Part shown: piece by piece, positions 21,157-32,272 of the stretch
How the letters are laid out: the number at the start of each line of letters is the position of its first letter
Numbering within the stretch: position 1 is the first letter of the stretch
Origin: Aristolochia californica
Lineage: Eukaryota; Streptophyta; Magnoliopsida; Piperales; Aristolochiaceae
NCBI GenBank assembly: GCA_029961685.1
Contig: JARWKL010000012.1
Location: 15,671,227-15,735,226, forward strand
Direction of reading: 5' to 3'
Length of the DNA stretch: 64,000 bases
Translations under genes and position numbers: made by a program
Notes under the pieces: model-generated
The model's database searches: none
Told to the model about the DNA's origin: nothing
Seen by the model: only the letters and a program-made list of their open reading frames with translations

Positions 21157-23454
21157 TGTTATGCACGTAATAACATTATTATTTTATTTTTTTTTAATTT
21201 AATTTATTTATTTCAGTTTTAGGTTGTAGGGGTATTTTTGGAATATTTTATTTATAGGGGTATTTTTGTAATAATTTATCTTAAACCCTAACAGGGTGAA
21301 CCCTATTTAAGGGATATGAGTAATGAGAAAGGCAAGCATTGAAGTATTAAGAATTAGGTTAAATCTAGTGTAAAGAGGTGAGATCCGAGGTTAGGGTTTT
21401 TCTCAAAAATCCACGTATTCTTTCATCCTCCATTGATCTTCGTCTTCCCCATGTCTTCCTACTATCCCTATAGTAATATGCCTGGAAGACCCGTAACCCG
21501 TGGCAGATCTCATATCCTCCCAAAAAATCCACGTGTTAGATCAGGGACCGTAACAACTTGTAATGTTATGCACGCAATCACGTTATGATTTTAGTTGTTT
21601 TATTTAATTTACTTTATTTATTTCAGTTTTAGGCCACAGGGGTATTTTTGGAATATTTTATTTATAGGGGTATTTTTGTAATAATTTATCTTAAACCCTA
21701 ACGGGGTGAACCCTATTTAAGGGGTATGAGTAATGAGAAAGGCAAGCATTGAAGTATTAAGAATTATGTTAAATTTAGTGTAAAGAGGTGAGATCTGAGG
21801 TTAGGGTTTTCCTAAAAATCCCACGTATTCTTTCATCCTCCATTGATCTCCGTCTTCCCCATGTCTTCCTACTATTCCTACAGTAATGCCTGGAAGACCC
21901 GTAACCTGTGGCATATCTCAGATCCTCCCAAAAAATCCACGTGTCAGATCAGGGACCGTAACAACTGGTATCAGAGTGGGAACACAATGGGTTATATCCC
22001 AAGAAAGATGGATTGCTATGGGAAAGGAATTGGAAGAAATACGAGCACGGTTAGATGCTTCCATTGAACGTTATGCAAGGGAGGAACTTGTTGCTGCAGC
22101 AAAATAGGTCACACGACCTCAAATCTCTGACCACATATGCGCACAAGAGGTAGCAGAATCTATCTCGGATAGGCAGAATGGCCCATGGCCGAAAAAATCA
22201 AAAAATTCGTCTCCGGAGGCAGACGCAGAAAATAAAAAACGGTTATCTGCCGAGACGTCGAAATCAATCCTCCCCTGCTCACGGAAAGCCAATGGTATGC
22301 ACAAAGCCACACTCTGTTCCGCACGGGAGAGGAACAATTTCACGGCCATTCCGACCAGGAAATATTTCCGAGAGTCTGTCTCGGCAAAATTCCAATATGT
22401 GAAGCCTCGAAGGGCTTCTATTCACCGCAGGAGCAACAGGAGACTCCGTCGGCAACAATTCCGCCTTGTTCGGGGCCGTGTGGACTAAAGACGATCGTCA
22501 CCCACCTTCGTCGGTGCCCTGAGGAAAGGAGCATCTGTCGACAAGGTTCCCACACTTACCGACGACCTCTATGTTCGGGATCGGTAGGAGGATACGGCAG
22601 GGTTCCGATTTCCAAAGATCCGTCGGCGAAATTTCTGCCCTATTCGAAGCCGTGTGGACAGAAGATGACCGTCGCCCGCCTTCGTCGGTGGACTGAGGGA
22701 AGGAGCAGTTGTCGACAAGGTTTCCGCACTTACTGATGGCCGCTATCGTCTGGATCGGCAGGATTTCAATTTTCAACGAACTGTCGACGAAATTTCCGCC
22801 GAAGGAAGAAGATGATGCCGATTCAAATTTTCCTAAGTTAGGAAAATTTCATTTGCGCACGAAGCTGAGTTGCGCGCCGGACCGGGGTTCCTGAACCGAG
22901 TCAACCCAGGTTAACTCGAACTGGGCCAAAAAAAAAAAGGGGGGGGGGGGGGGGGCTAGCTATCACAGATGCTACTTCGACACCAGTGGAGACGTCGACA
23001 TACAGACACTACTTCCGAGCTTGAGGATAAGCTCGTCTTCCAAGGGGGGTGTAATGTTATGCATGCAATAACATTATTATTATAGTTGTTTTCTTTAATT
23101 TACTTTATTTATTTCGGTTTTAGGCCACAGGGGTATTTTTGAAATATTTTATTTATAGGGGTATTTTTGTAATAATTTATCTTAAACCCTAACAGGGTGA
23201 ATCCTATTTAAGGGGTATGAGTAATGAGAAAGGTAAGCATTGAAGTATTAAGAATTAGGTTAAATCTAGCATAAAGAGGTGAGATCCGAGGTTAGGGTTT
23301 TCCTAAAAAACCCACGTATTCTTTCATCCTCCATTGATCTTTGTCTTCCCCATGTCTTCCTTTTATCCCTATAGTAATGCCTGGAAGACCCGTAACCTAC
23401 ATCAGATCTCAGATCCTCCCAAAGAATCCACGTGTCAGATCCGGGACCGTAACA
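21157..23454 (+). mobile_element. Non-autonomous Gypsy-type element C with three LTRs
   Basis: It sits inside the 3' LTR of A1 with a perfect TSD CCACA (21152-21156, 23455-23459). Three LTRs of 399-400 bp begin TGTTATGC and end GACCGTAACA: 21157-21555, 21564-21963 and 23055-23454. LTRs 1 and 2 are separated by only eight bases, ACTTGTAA, which reads as the first bases of the primer-site side joined to the last bases before the 3' LTR. The interior (21964-23054) starts with ACTGGTATCAGAG and holds a gag-like fragment. It ends with codons for LEDKLVFQGG before CCAAGGGGGG, the typical end of Gypsy pol. It lacks protease, RT and integrase. Confidence 0.85.
21980..22490 (+). pseudogene. gag-like fragment of element C
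   Basis: Just after the primer site, one frame (to about 22107) reads GKELEEIRARLDASIER and ends in a stop. That is the kind of helical start seen in plant Gypsy gag. Further down, about 22395-22480 reads KPRRASIHRRSNRRLRRQQF. The same two pieces are in C' (45150-45235 and 45615-45670), so they belong to the element family and not to a captured gene. 22490-23000 contains a duplicated ~150 bp segment (GATCGGYAGGA... and CGTCGGTGNNCTGAGG at about 22510 and 22685). An A11G17 run lies at 22928-22955. Confidence 0.55.
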
Positions 23455-23880
23455 CCACACGACCAAGGAAGACCCACATATCTAAGATTATTATAAGATG
23501 GGCCACACAACCAAGGAAGGCCCACAAGATGGGCCCAAACCCATAAGAAGTAAGACCCATAATGATTACCATGAGTTGTCATCCTTATCACATCAGTTGG
23601 AAGATCAAGAAGGACTCACAAAAGTATCTTATCTTATGGTCACATCAAAGAAGAGTTTTAGTTTTGAGTTATGTTTTTATTTTATCTATATTGAGTTATT
23701 TAATTATGTTAGGACTTATCTTTAAGTGTTAGAGTTTGGGTGTAATTGGGACAAGTGTAGTTTTATTGTAATTGGACTCTACTACCTTCCTCTATTATAA
23801 ATAGAGGCTCATGTACTCTGATTACAACAAGTTATTGAAGTCAATGAAGTATTTCGCTTTTCCATAAATTCAACAGAAAT

Positions 23881-24720
23881 AATATAATTCCATGTGTGGA
23901 TTGTAGTACTTCAATACCCAAAAAATATTTGAGCAATTTGAGATCCTTTGTCTTGAATGCAGTACATATCCTTTCTTTTGTCTTTTGGATGCCCTCGGGA
24001 TCACTGCCAGTTATAATAATGTCATCAACATATACAACTAGAATTACCTTGCCCTTCGGTGTGTCTTTAATAAAGATAGAGTGATGTCCAGAGCATTTGT
24101 GAAATCCGGCCCGTATGAGTGCTTGGCTAAAAATTTCAAACCATGCATGAGGCGACTGTTTGAGACCATAAATATATATTTTTTAGTCGACGTACGAACT
24201 CCCCCTCAACCACATACCTAGGTGGTTGCTGCATAAAAATTTCCTCCTTTATATCCCCATTCAGAAAAGTATTTTTGACATCAAGTTGATAAACCTGCCC
24301 GGAAGAGTTAGCTGCCAGAGATAATAACAAACGTATCAAGTTTAATATAGCCGCTGGAGAGAAGGTTTCTTTATAATCAATGTCATAACATTGTGTATTT
24401 CCTTTAGCAACAATGGTGAGCTTTCAACTGAGCCACGGACCCATCTGGATTGTGTTTCACCATAAATACCCATTTGCAACCGATGGGTTTCTTATTTGAA
24501 GGAAGTGGCACTAGAGCCCTTGTCTGATTTTCATCCATAACCGCCTTCATTTCTTCATCCATAGCCACCTTCCACCCTGAATATTTGAGAGCCTCCTGAT
24601 AGGACTGTGGTATAGGTACGGAGGAAATAGCCGATAGAAATTGACAACAAACAGGGGATAGACGATGATGAGACACAAAGTTTGTTATGGGACGAGAAGT
24701 AGAAGGCATGGTGCATGATA
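23881..24720 (-). pseudogene. Copia B reverse transcriptase, N-terminal part
   Basis: Minus-strand RT: YQEALKYSGWKVAMDEEMKA (about 24605 down), then IGCKWVFMVKHNPDGSV. Next come LDVKNTFLNGDIKEEIFMQQ and a YVDD-type palm region near 24015. Frameshifts lie near 24400 and 24180. It continues at 18866 after removal of A1. Confidence 0.85.
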
Positions 24721-25840
24721 TGGGCTCTTTCCTAACAGCAATAGGACGGCTATCATATTATGGACCAAAAATAATCGGAGAAGATGGACTTACCTCGGTA
24801 GGATCCGACAACCCAGCAGGTGTGGTGTCAGCCAGTGTTTCTGGGGGTTGAGTAGTTTGTGCAGCACGAGGCACAACCGGTCGAGGAGAACCTTGTATTG
24901 AAGATAAACCTAGAGGAGCATTATCAGAATAATAAGGAAAGTCTTCAAAAAATGTGTGCGAGAGAGGGATTATAGCACAACATAACCCTTTTGTGTGCGA
25001 GAGTATCCTAAGAAGATACACTTCACATATTTGGATCAAATTTACTGTGTTTTGGGTAGGAAATATGGATAAAATATTGACAGTCAAAGACTCTCAAGGG
25101 CAATCAAAAATAATCATCATCAGGTAATAATAGAGAGTAGGGAGATTTTTTACCCAAAACGGAAGAGGGTAACCGGTTTATAAGAAAACATGCAGTAAGA
25201 ACTGCATGCGGCTAATAAAAGTATGGAACTTGCATGGCATATAGTAAACCGCGAGCTACCTCAAGAATATGATGGTTCTTCCGTTCAACTACACCATTGT
25301 GTTGAGGGGTGTAAGCAAATGATGTCTGATGAATAATGCCATTTTCCTGAAAAAACGAGTCAAGATCTTTGGATGTGTATTCTTTGGCATTATCCGACCG
25401 AAGGACTTTAATATTTTTGCCCAAACTGAGTGAGTACCATTGTATGAAAAGATTTAAATATCAATGGTATTTCAGAATACTCTTTAAACAAAAATAACCA
25501 AGTAGTACAAGTGAAGTCATCAATGAATGTAATAAAATATTTCACTTGAGAAATGTTGGACACACTCAAGGGTCCTATTACATCAGTATGAATTAACGAA
25601 AAAAGATAGACACTTTTAATTTCTAGACGAGGTGAGTATGTAGACCTAAGATGTTTACTCATTTGACATGCTTCACAACGAAGGTCCGACCGTGCTTTGG
25701 ACGGATGGATGTCCCAACCGGTTGTGCCATAACTTGGTTTCAGTGTCACAGGTAGATGCAATATTTATTTGTGAAACATCCTGGTAGTAGAGCCCTCCTT
25801 GTTCATGGCCTCCAAAAATCACCTGCTTCGTTGTTAGATC
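24721..25840 (-). pseudogene. Copia B integrase and linker
   Basis: In reading order there is a GAG_pre-integrase-like CEACQMSKH stretch (about 25690), then IHTDVIGPLS with the first catalytic Asp. VLRSDNAKEYTSKDL gives the second Asp and NGVVERKNHHILEVAR gives the catalytic Glu (about 25290). A proline/threonine-rich linker follows to 24760. Breaks occur near 25760, 25410 and 25140. Confidence 0.85.
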
Positions 25841-26206
25841 CTAAAACACACATGAAGTGGGTGAGAAAGTGATACAGAAATTAAAATGTTTGGTGGTGAG
25901 CTGACTAACCGATAAAAGATTCAAAAGGAAAGTAGGAACAAAAAGGATATCATTGAGCGGAAGTGATGGTGTAACAGAAGTAGATCCTTTCCCTTGAACT
26001 TTAGTTTGTGAACCATCAACAATGGTAACAAATTTATGTGAAAGACATGGAGAAAATGAGTATAGTAGATGTTTGTTACCTGTAAGATGCTTGGAGGCTC
26101 CTGAGTCAATTATCCAGGATGAAGAGGAGGTAGAAAACATACCTAAAGCGGTGGTGGCAACGGTGGGTGAAGAAGTACTTGGGGAGGACCCCATCATGGT
26201 CTTCAT
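25841..26206 (-). pseudogene. Copia B aspartic protease
   Basis: The open minus-strand stretch contains SSSWIIDSGASKHLTG, the retroviral-type protease motif DSGA with the usual Copia context. Further on, LNLLSVSQLT leads toward integrase. The piece itself is uninterrupted for about 120 codons, but neighbouring frames are broken. Confidence 0.85.
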
Positions 26207-27659
26207 TTTCTAGAATAATATATAGTCTTCATCAGTAAAAGTATGCTCTGGAGTTATTGTGGTAGACTGCTCTAGTTTTGTATCACTCACTAAGGCCAGG
26301 TTAGCCTTATTTTCATTAGCTTTATAACATCTTTCGCAAGAGTGGCCCAATCTACCACATATAGAGCATTCTTTCAGGTGAAATCATGTGTCTCTAGTGT
26401 GGCCATATTCCTTACAATGGGTGCATTTCTTCCCATCAGTTTGGTCAAAACCAGTCCTTCCACCTCTTCCTCTTCCTCCTCTATAAAATCTGCCGCGGCC
26501 TCAGCCTTGGTCAGATGGTGTTCCCCTTTGTCCAGAGTACATAGCGGATGGTATTTCAGTAGTAGAGGGAGAAGCATCTAGAATAAGGAGAAGTGTAGCA
26601 CAAACATCATCAAAAGTGGGAACCACGGAAGAGCTAAGAAGGTGAGTCTTAGCAACTTCAAGATGTTATTTGATGTCAGCAAGATATATGGCAGTAATCA
26701 ATGCCTCTTTCTATTTATGTTGGACAGAGGTATCTGTAGAGGTTGGCTGGGAAAGTTTCTATTCTTGAAGAAAGCCTCAAAATCGGGCCAAATATTCATG
26801 TATATTGTCATATTGTATGGTGGTAAGTATCAGTTGTAAAATATCATATGGCCTTTGTAAGTTGTCAAAACTTGAATATAACTTGTCGCATGTCTCCCAA
26901 ATTTGTTTAGTCATATCTAGATGAATAACATTATTGGAAACATGTTCCTCCATATTGTTGATAAGCCAACTAATAACCAATTTATCCTCCTTTAACCAAT
27001 TGGTATAGAATATATCATCTTCATCAATATGTGGTCCACAATTGGTCCGTTGTGATAAGAAACCAACGAACCGATGTGGACCAATTCATAAAATTTGATA
27101 CCTCACGTAAGGGTATAGTGGTGATTCTGAGTATGTCACTTTTGTGACTCATGTTATCTTCAGCCAAAGTAGGAAAATCAAGTAAAATATTTCTCCAATC
27201 AAGTAATCAAAATATGACCAAGTGGAAGGCTTTTAACCAACATGGTTAATGGAGATGTTTAGCGTAAACGCTAAGTAAGTAATTTTAATGGATAATGACT
27301 CAATAAAGGCTCAACATCATCCTTCTTTATTGGGGAATCTTGTTCCCACATATTTATAAAAAAAACAATATGCACTGGTCTCGGTCAAAGTATTGTGCAA
27401 ACCGATAAAAACTGCCTTGATAATTTCTTCTAATCAAAGATAATCCAAGATGCATATATTCACATAATTTTATAAGATGAAAGCATGCATAAGGACATCT
27501 CTAAACTACCTCAAAATACCTAAAAACTAGTAGACTAAAATTAATAATATCATAAATAAATACTTATCTCTTAAACTTCAATCTTACTTCGTAAGGAGCC
27601 TTCTATGAGCAGCTTTTAATCATATCTTCGTAGAGCATAATGGGGATCCTAAATTGGTA
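26207..27659 (-). pseudogene. Copia B gag
   Basis: On minus, about 27000-26780 reads as Copia gag (LINNMEEHVSNNVIHLD, then IWETCDKLYS). About 26440-26330 holds zinc-knuckle cysteines (CTHCKEYGHTRD and CSICGRLGHSCERC). Stops and frame changes separate the pieces. The leader up to the primer site at 27660 contains the expected AT-rich non-coding stretch. Confidence 0.8.
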
Positions 27660-27671
27660 GCTCTGATACCA
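27660..27671 (-). other. Primer binding site of Copia B
   Basis: GCTCTGATACCA on plus reads TGGTATCAGAGC on minus. It is complementary to the initiator methionine tRNA 3' end, immediately after the LTR end TTTCAACA. Confidence 0.9.
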
Positions 27672-28009
27672 TGTTGAAATTAGGCCCCCATGAATAATAC
27701 CTCGAGCAAGGGGAAAGAGAAAGAAAAAAAGGAAAAAGAGAAGAACTCTCTGGTATAGAGAGAAGAGAAGGAAAATAAAGGAGAGTTGAGAGAGAGCACT
27801 TCACACGAGAGAGAAGAAAAAAATAAGAAACTTGCTTGATATTTCCGAGTTAAAATCACCCCTATTTATATTTGAGGAGGTGATAGAGTCCATGTACAAC
27901 TAACCTTAGGATTCCTAATTACATTCCAACTAGAACTCTCTAAGATAAGCCTATTATGATAAGATTATATTATCTATTTAAAAGACTAATTTAACTCAAC
28001 TACAAACAT

Positions 28010-30745
28010 TGTTGGAAGATAAGATCAGGCCCAAACGACCAAGGAAGTCCCACATATGTACAATTATTATAAAATGGGCCACATGACCAAGAAAGGCCCA
28101 CAAGATGGGCCTAAGCCCATAAGAAGTAGGACCTACAATGATTACCAAGAGCTGGCATCCTTATCACATCAGTTGGAAGATCAAGAAGGACTCACAAAAG
28201 TATCTTTATCTTAGGGTCACAACCAAGAAGATTTTTAGTTTGAATTATGTTTGTCTTTTATCAATATTGAGTTACTTAATTATGTTAGGACTTACCTTAA
28301 GTGTTAGAGTTTGGGTGTAATTGGGACAAGGGTAATTTTATTGTAATTGGACTCTACTACCTTCCTCTATTATAAATAGAAGTTCATGTACTCTGATTAC
28401 AACAAGTTAATGATGTCAATGAAGTTTTTCACTTTTCCATAAATTCAACATGGTATCAGAGCAGGTTCTGTGATCCTTTTCTCTAAACCCTAAACCCTAG
28501 GTCTAGGTTCATAGTTATTTTTTTCAGTCCCTACACCCGTAGATTACTTTGCATTTTTTACCTCTATAAGTAGTTTTTTTTATTTAAAATTAAATATTTA
28601 AAGAAATATATTTGAGTTTAATTTCCAAAGAAGAACAATTTGTTCCAATCGGAGTTATATACAGAGAGATATAGATATTTCAATGAGCAAAGGTCAGTTT
28701 GCAAAAAGGTTCGAGCAGCAGCAACAATTTTTAGATTCCGAGGTATTTTTTACTATCAAGAACTAGACTTTATATGAAGAAATATATATAACAAAAGAAA
28801 TATATGTAAGTCTATTATTTTACTTATTCAACCAATTTTTTATCTGAGTTATCTACAAAGAGAAATCGATATTCGAAACCAGAAAGGTCAGATTAAAAAA
28901 GAGGTTCGAGCAACAACAGAAAGCATCAATTTTTGAGGTATTTTATGATATCAAGAAAGAGACTTTATATGGATAATTATATATCAAGAGAAAGGTATGT
29001 ACGTCTATTTTCTGACCTATTCAACCAATTCTCGGTAAGATTTTTTTATAAGGAGATATTGATCTTGGAAGATTCAATGGTCGTTCAGGAAAAATAGGAG
29101 AAACAAAACTTAGTTCGGCAAGATGACAGAGACCGAAACCTAGCAGATTATTTATCTCATGATAATTATATTCTAGGAAGAGATGTTATACTTGGATGAA
29201 ATTTATTTAATTCTACTTTCACAAGGAAAAAATTTCATGTCAATCTGATCTATATTGAAAGATATATTCGAATTGGAAGAATCAAAGGTCATGCTGGTAT
29301 TCTGTTGAATTGAAAAATCCGAATTTATGCCAATTATTTTGCGTCACTTTTTGAGTTGATCAGGAAAATATTTCACTTCTCCCTGGTTTGAGGGCTTATT
29401 TATAAATATCTGTTATTTGGGTTTATTGCTACATCTATGATATTTGGTTCAAGCTGGGATCATTACCATTACCTCCCAACTTGAGGGGGAGAAGTAGAAG
29501 AAGAACAAGAAAGAGGTATTTTATTCCTTATGTGGTGGATAAATTTATGTGACCAAAATATTCAAGAAAGGGGGAACACAAAAGATGAAGCTTGTGCATC
29601 AAAGAAGAAATTTTTATATCGGATTATTTCATGGGTTCTTTGACAAAGTTTACTATTTGGTTCGTGTTATATGTGTTGGAAAATGGTCGTGTTATATTCA
29701 ACTGCAACTATTATGTCTATTTGGGGACATTATAATTAAATAAGAGGTGACCTCATGTCATCATTTATTTTACCCCGTCAAAAAGATCAAAATTGTTTGT
29801 AGTTGGGAGTCCAGGACGGAGGAACTTCACCCCCATCAAAAAGATGAAAATTATTTATGGTAAGTCCAGGGCGGAGGAACTTCATCCCCGTCAAAAAAAT
29901 GAAAATTATTTGTGGTTGGAAGTCCATGACGAAGAAATTTATGATTACTTCTATGTTATCCTCCCCCCCCCTGTAATGGCTTTTATGTCTCCTACCACTA
30001 GAGAGTCGTTGTCCTGTGCAGGGACACGGTGGTGGACACTTCAGAGCAATGCCGAGAGACACACTACCGATAGCGGTGGAGTGTGCCCTACATCCTGCAT
30101 TAAGACTGGAGTATGAAGCAATGGCTTACCGGCTAGTAGTGATTTTTACTCTCACTTATAATGCCGCAGGGCCTCATGGAAGGACGCAACAACGTGAGGG
30201 GGAATGTTGGAAGATGAAGGCATATTGGAAGATGTGCCATTTTATACATCATTTGCAACAAGCTAGGAGTTCATGTTATTCTCTCACCCCTAGCTTGAGG
30301 GGGAGTGTTGGAAGATAAGATCAAGCCCAAACGACCAAGGAAGGCCCACATATATAATATTATTATAAGATGGACCACATGACCAAGGAAGGCCCACAAG
30401 ATGGGCCCAAGCCCATAAGAAGTAGGATCCACAATGATTACCAAGAGCTGACATCCTTATCACATCAGTTGGAAGATCAAGAAGGACTCACAAAAGTATC
30501 TTTATCTTAGGGTCACGACCAAGAAGAGTTTTAGTTTAAGTTATATTTGTCTTTTATCAATATTGAGTTACCTAATTATGTTAGGACTTACCTTAAGTGT
30601 TAGAGTTTGGGTGTAATTGGGACAAGGTAGTTTTATTGTAATTAGACTCTACTACCTTCCTCTATTATAAATAGAGGTTCATGTGCTCTGATTACAAGGA
30701 ATTATTGATGTCAATGAAGTATTTCACTTTTCCATAAATTCAACA
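28010..30745 (+). mobile_element. Non-coding LTR element A2
   Basis: Complete 2736 bp plus-strand element. LTRs are 28010-28450 and 30306-30745 (441 and 440 bp), the primer site TGGTATCAGAGC is 28451-28462 and the polypurine tract TTGAGGGGGAG is 30295-30305. The TSD is AACAT (28005-28009) and AACAC (30746-30750). The 1.84 kb interior has no coding capacity but matches the A1 interior in order. It holds the repeat modules (28667-29040), a three-unit repeat (29772-29942), the hairpin block (30004-30075) and the 3' block. Confidence 0.9.
29772..29942 (+). repeat. Three tandem repeats in A2
   Basis: The ~55 bp unit reads AAAAAGATGAAAATTRTTTRTGG, an AGTCCAGGACGGAGGAAC-like part, then CATCCCCGTC. 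Units start near 29778, 29838 and 29894, the second with a small deletion. It shares the GTTGGGA...CCATGACGGAGGA idea with the A1 repeat but not its length. Confidence 0.8.
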
Positions 30746-31019
30746 AACACCTTCTTTAAGGAAGTGAATCAAGCTAGAGAGCCAGCTCTTGATCTTATCT
30801 TGTGGATCCCACATTATCTTCTAGCTCACGCAGATAGAGATACGAGCTCGTGGTATCTTTGTGGGTACCACTTGATCTTCAAATCTTCTATTTAATTCTA
30901 GCACATGTTCCTTATCTCTTAGCTAGATCCACTTTGTATGAGGACTCTTTTTTACACCTCTCGAGCTCATGGTGGGTTCCACCAGCTTGTAGGGCCATGG
31001 TGGGTCCTACATTGTAACA

Positions 31020-32064
31020 TCTCGTATGAAGTGGCAGTCTATTTCTATATGCTTTGTCCTCTCATGGAAAACTGGATTCGACGTGATGTGTATTGCGGCC
31101 AGATTATCGTAATATAGGTTCATAGGAGATTCTTTGTAAAATCCCAGTTCAGTAAGGAGAGATCTTATCCATAGGAGTTCTCTGACTCCTTGTGTCATGG
31201 TTCTGTACTCTACTTCTACACTAGATCGTACAACTACATTTTGTTTCTTGCTCCTCCATGTAACCAAGTTTCCTCCAATCATCGTACAATATCCTGAATT
31301 AGATTTCCTATCATCCGGGGATCCAGCCCAATCTACATCTAAAAAACCTTCGCTATTGAAGTGTCCATGATTTTTATACAGAAGTCCTCTTCCTGGTGCC
31401 CATTTGAGATATTGTAATATCCATTCTAGTGCATGCCAATAACGAGTTGTGGATTGTGCATATATTGACTTACCACACTGACTGCATATTAAATATCTGG
31501 CCTAGTTGTGCAGAGGTAAATGAGTCTTCCTACCAATCTTTTATATTTTTCGACATATACCTCTTCTCTAGTACCTGCACATAATTTTGTATTCAAGTCC
31601 ATGGGAGTTTCTACTAGTGTGCGTCCCAACATTTTAGTCCCCTCCAGTAGGTCAAGGACATACTTCCTCTGAGATAATATGATTCTATGTCTGGATTGTA
31701 GTACTTCAATGCCCAAAAAATATTTGAGCAGACTGAGATCTTTTGTCTTGAATTCAGCACATATACGTTCATTTGTCTTTTGGATGACCGCAAGTTATAA
31801 TAATGTCATCAACATATACAGCTAGAATCACCTTGCTCTTTAGTGTGTCTTTAATAAATACGGAGTGATCTCTAGAGCATCTATGAAATCTGGCCACTGT
31901 GAGTGCTTGGCTAAAATATTCAAACCATGCACGAGGCGACTGTTTGAGACCATAAAGAGATTTTTGTAATCGACATACGGACTCACCTTCAACCACATAC
32001 CCAGGTGGTTGCTGCATATAAATTTCCTTCTTGATATCCCCATTCAGAAAAGCATTTTTTACAT
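31020..32064 (-). pseudogene. Second Copia B RT/RNase H block
   Basis: Minus-strand RT reads NAFLNGDIKKEIYMQQPPG (about 32060 down), then LYGLKQSPRAWFEYF and VYVDDIIIT (the YVDD catalytic motif, about 31800). After breaks come KYVLDLLEGTKMLG and RNase H with WRSKKQNVVVRSS, ELLWIRSLL and HIEIDCHFIRD. It stops at the exact point where the stubs at 16787 end (…TTTTC/TCTCGTATGAAG). The last ~150 bp of pol and the polypurine tract are missing, and the LTR follows directly. Confidence 0.85.
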
Positions 32065-32272
32065 TTGAGGGAGAGGCTTTAGACGAACCGGAACCCTTCA
32101 ATATTGGGCACAGCTCGGAGGTGGGGGTTGAGAAAATGTCCAAAAAGGAGTCAAGAAGAGTGGCAACCGTTTGTTGGGGAATGAAGTAAGACAGCTCGAC
32201 TTTCCTTGGGTGACCATCTGGAGGGTGGATGGAATGGAAGTCACCAAATAAACTTGCTTTTCCCTTAACCAA
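31769..32272 (-). pseudogene. Gypsy-Copia fusion ORF
   Basis: This is one open minus-strand frame of 167 codons. The first ~70 residues contain TVATLLDSFLDIFSTPT, the segment between protease and RT in plant Gypsy pol. From about 32064 the frame becomes Copia RT (KNAFLNGD onward). Similarity to the other Copia B copy (24250-24280) stops at about 32064, marking the recombination joint. It is probably a chance in-frame join between two dead elements. Confidence 0.75.

Larger units (their letters stand above)
18867..23875 (+). mobile_element. Non-coding LTR element A1 inserted in Copia B
   Basis: A plus-strand LTR element. The 5' LTR is 18867-19307 (441 bp) and the primer site TGGTATCAGAACAGG starts at 19308. 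The 3' LTR starts at 21131 and resumes after C to 23875, 442 bp once C and one CCACA are removed. Flanks GAGAT (18862-18866) and GAAAT (23876-23880) form a TSD with one mismatch, and the Copia RT sequence rejoins across it. The interior (19308-21130) has no gag or pol. It carries repeated modules, a four-unit hairpin repeat and the conserved 3' blocks. Confidence 0.88.
16024..31019 (-). mobile_element. Copia-type LTR retrotransposon B with nested insertions
   Basis: This is a minus-strand Copia element. Its 5' LTR lies at 27672-31019 and is interrupted by A2. Removing A2 and one TSD leaves about 607 bp, equal to the LTR copy at 16024-16630. The primer site GCTCTGATACCA (read on plus) is at 27660-27671. 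In reading order come gag, zinc knuckle, protease, integrase, RT and RNase H. Gag before protease-integrase-RT-RNase H is the Copia order. A1 splits the RT region at 18866/23876. The 3' side is unusual: three LTR copies, the first two separated by short pol-end stubs. Stops and frameshifts throughout mean it is not autonomous now. Insertion order is B first, then A1 and A2, then C inside A1. Confidence 0.85.
27672..31019 (-). repeat. B 5' LTR, split by A2
   Basis: The two halves are 27672-28009 and 30751-31019. They align with the uninterrupted LTR copies at 16024-16630 and 16790-17381, rejoining at AACAC with CTTCTTTAAGG as in those copies. At 31019/31020 the LTR meets RNase H coding sequence of a second B copy with no polypurine tract between. 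Confidence 0.85.
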
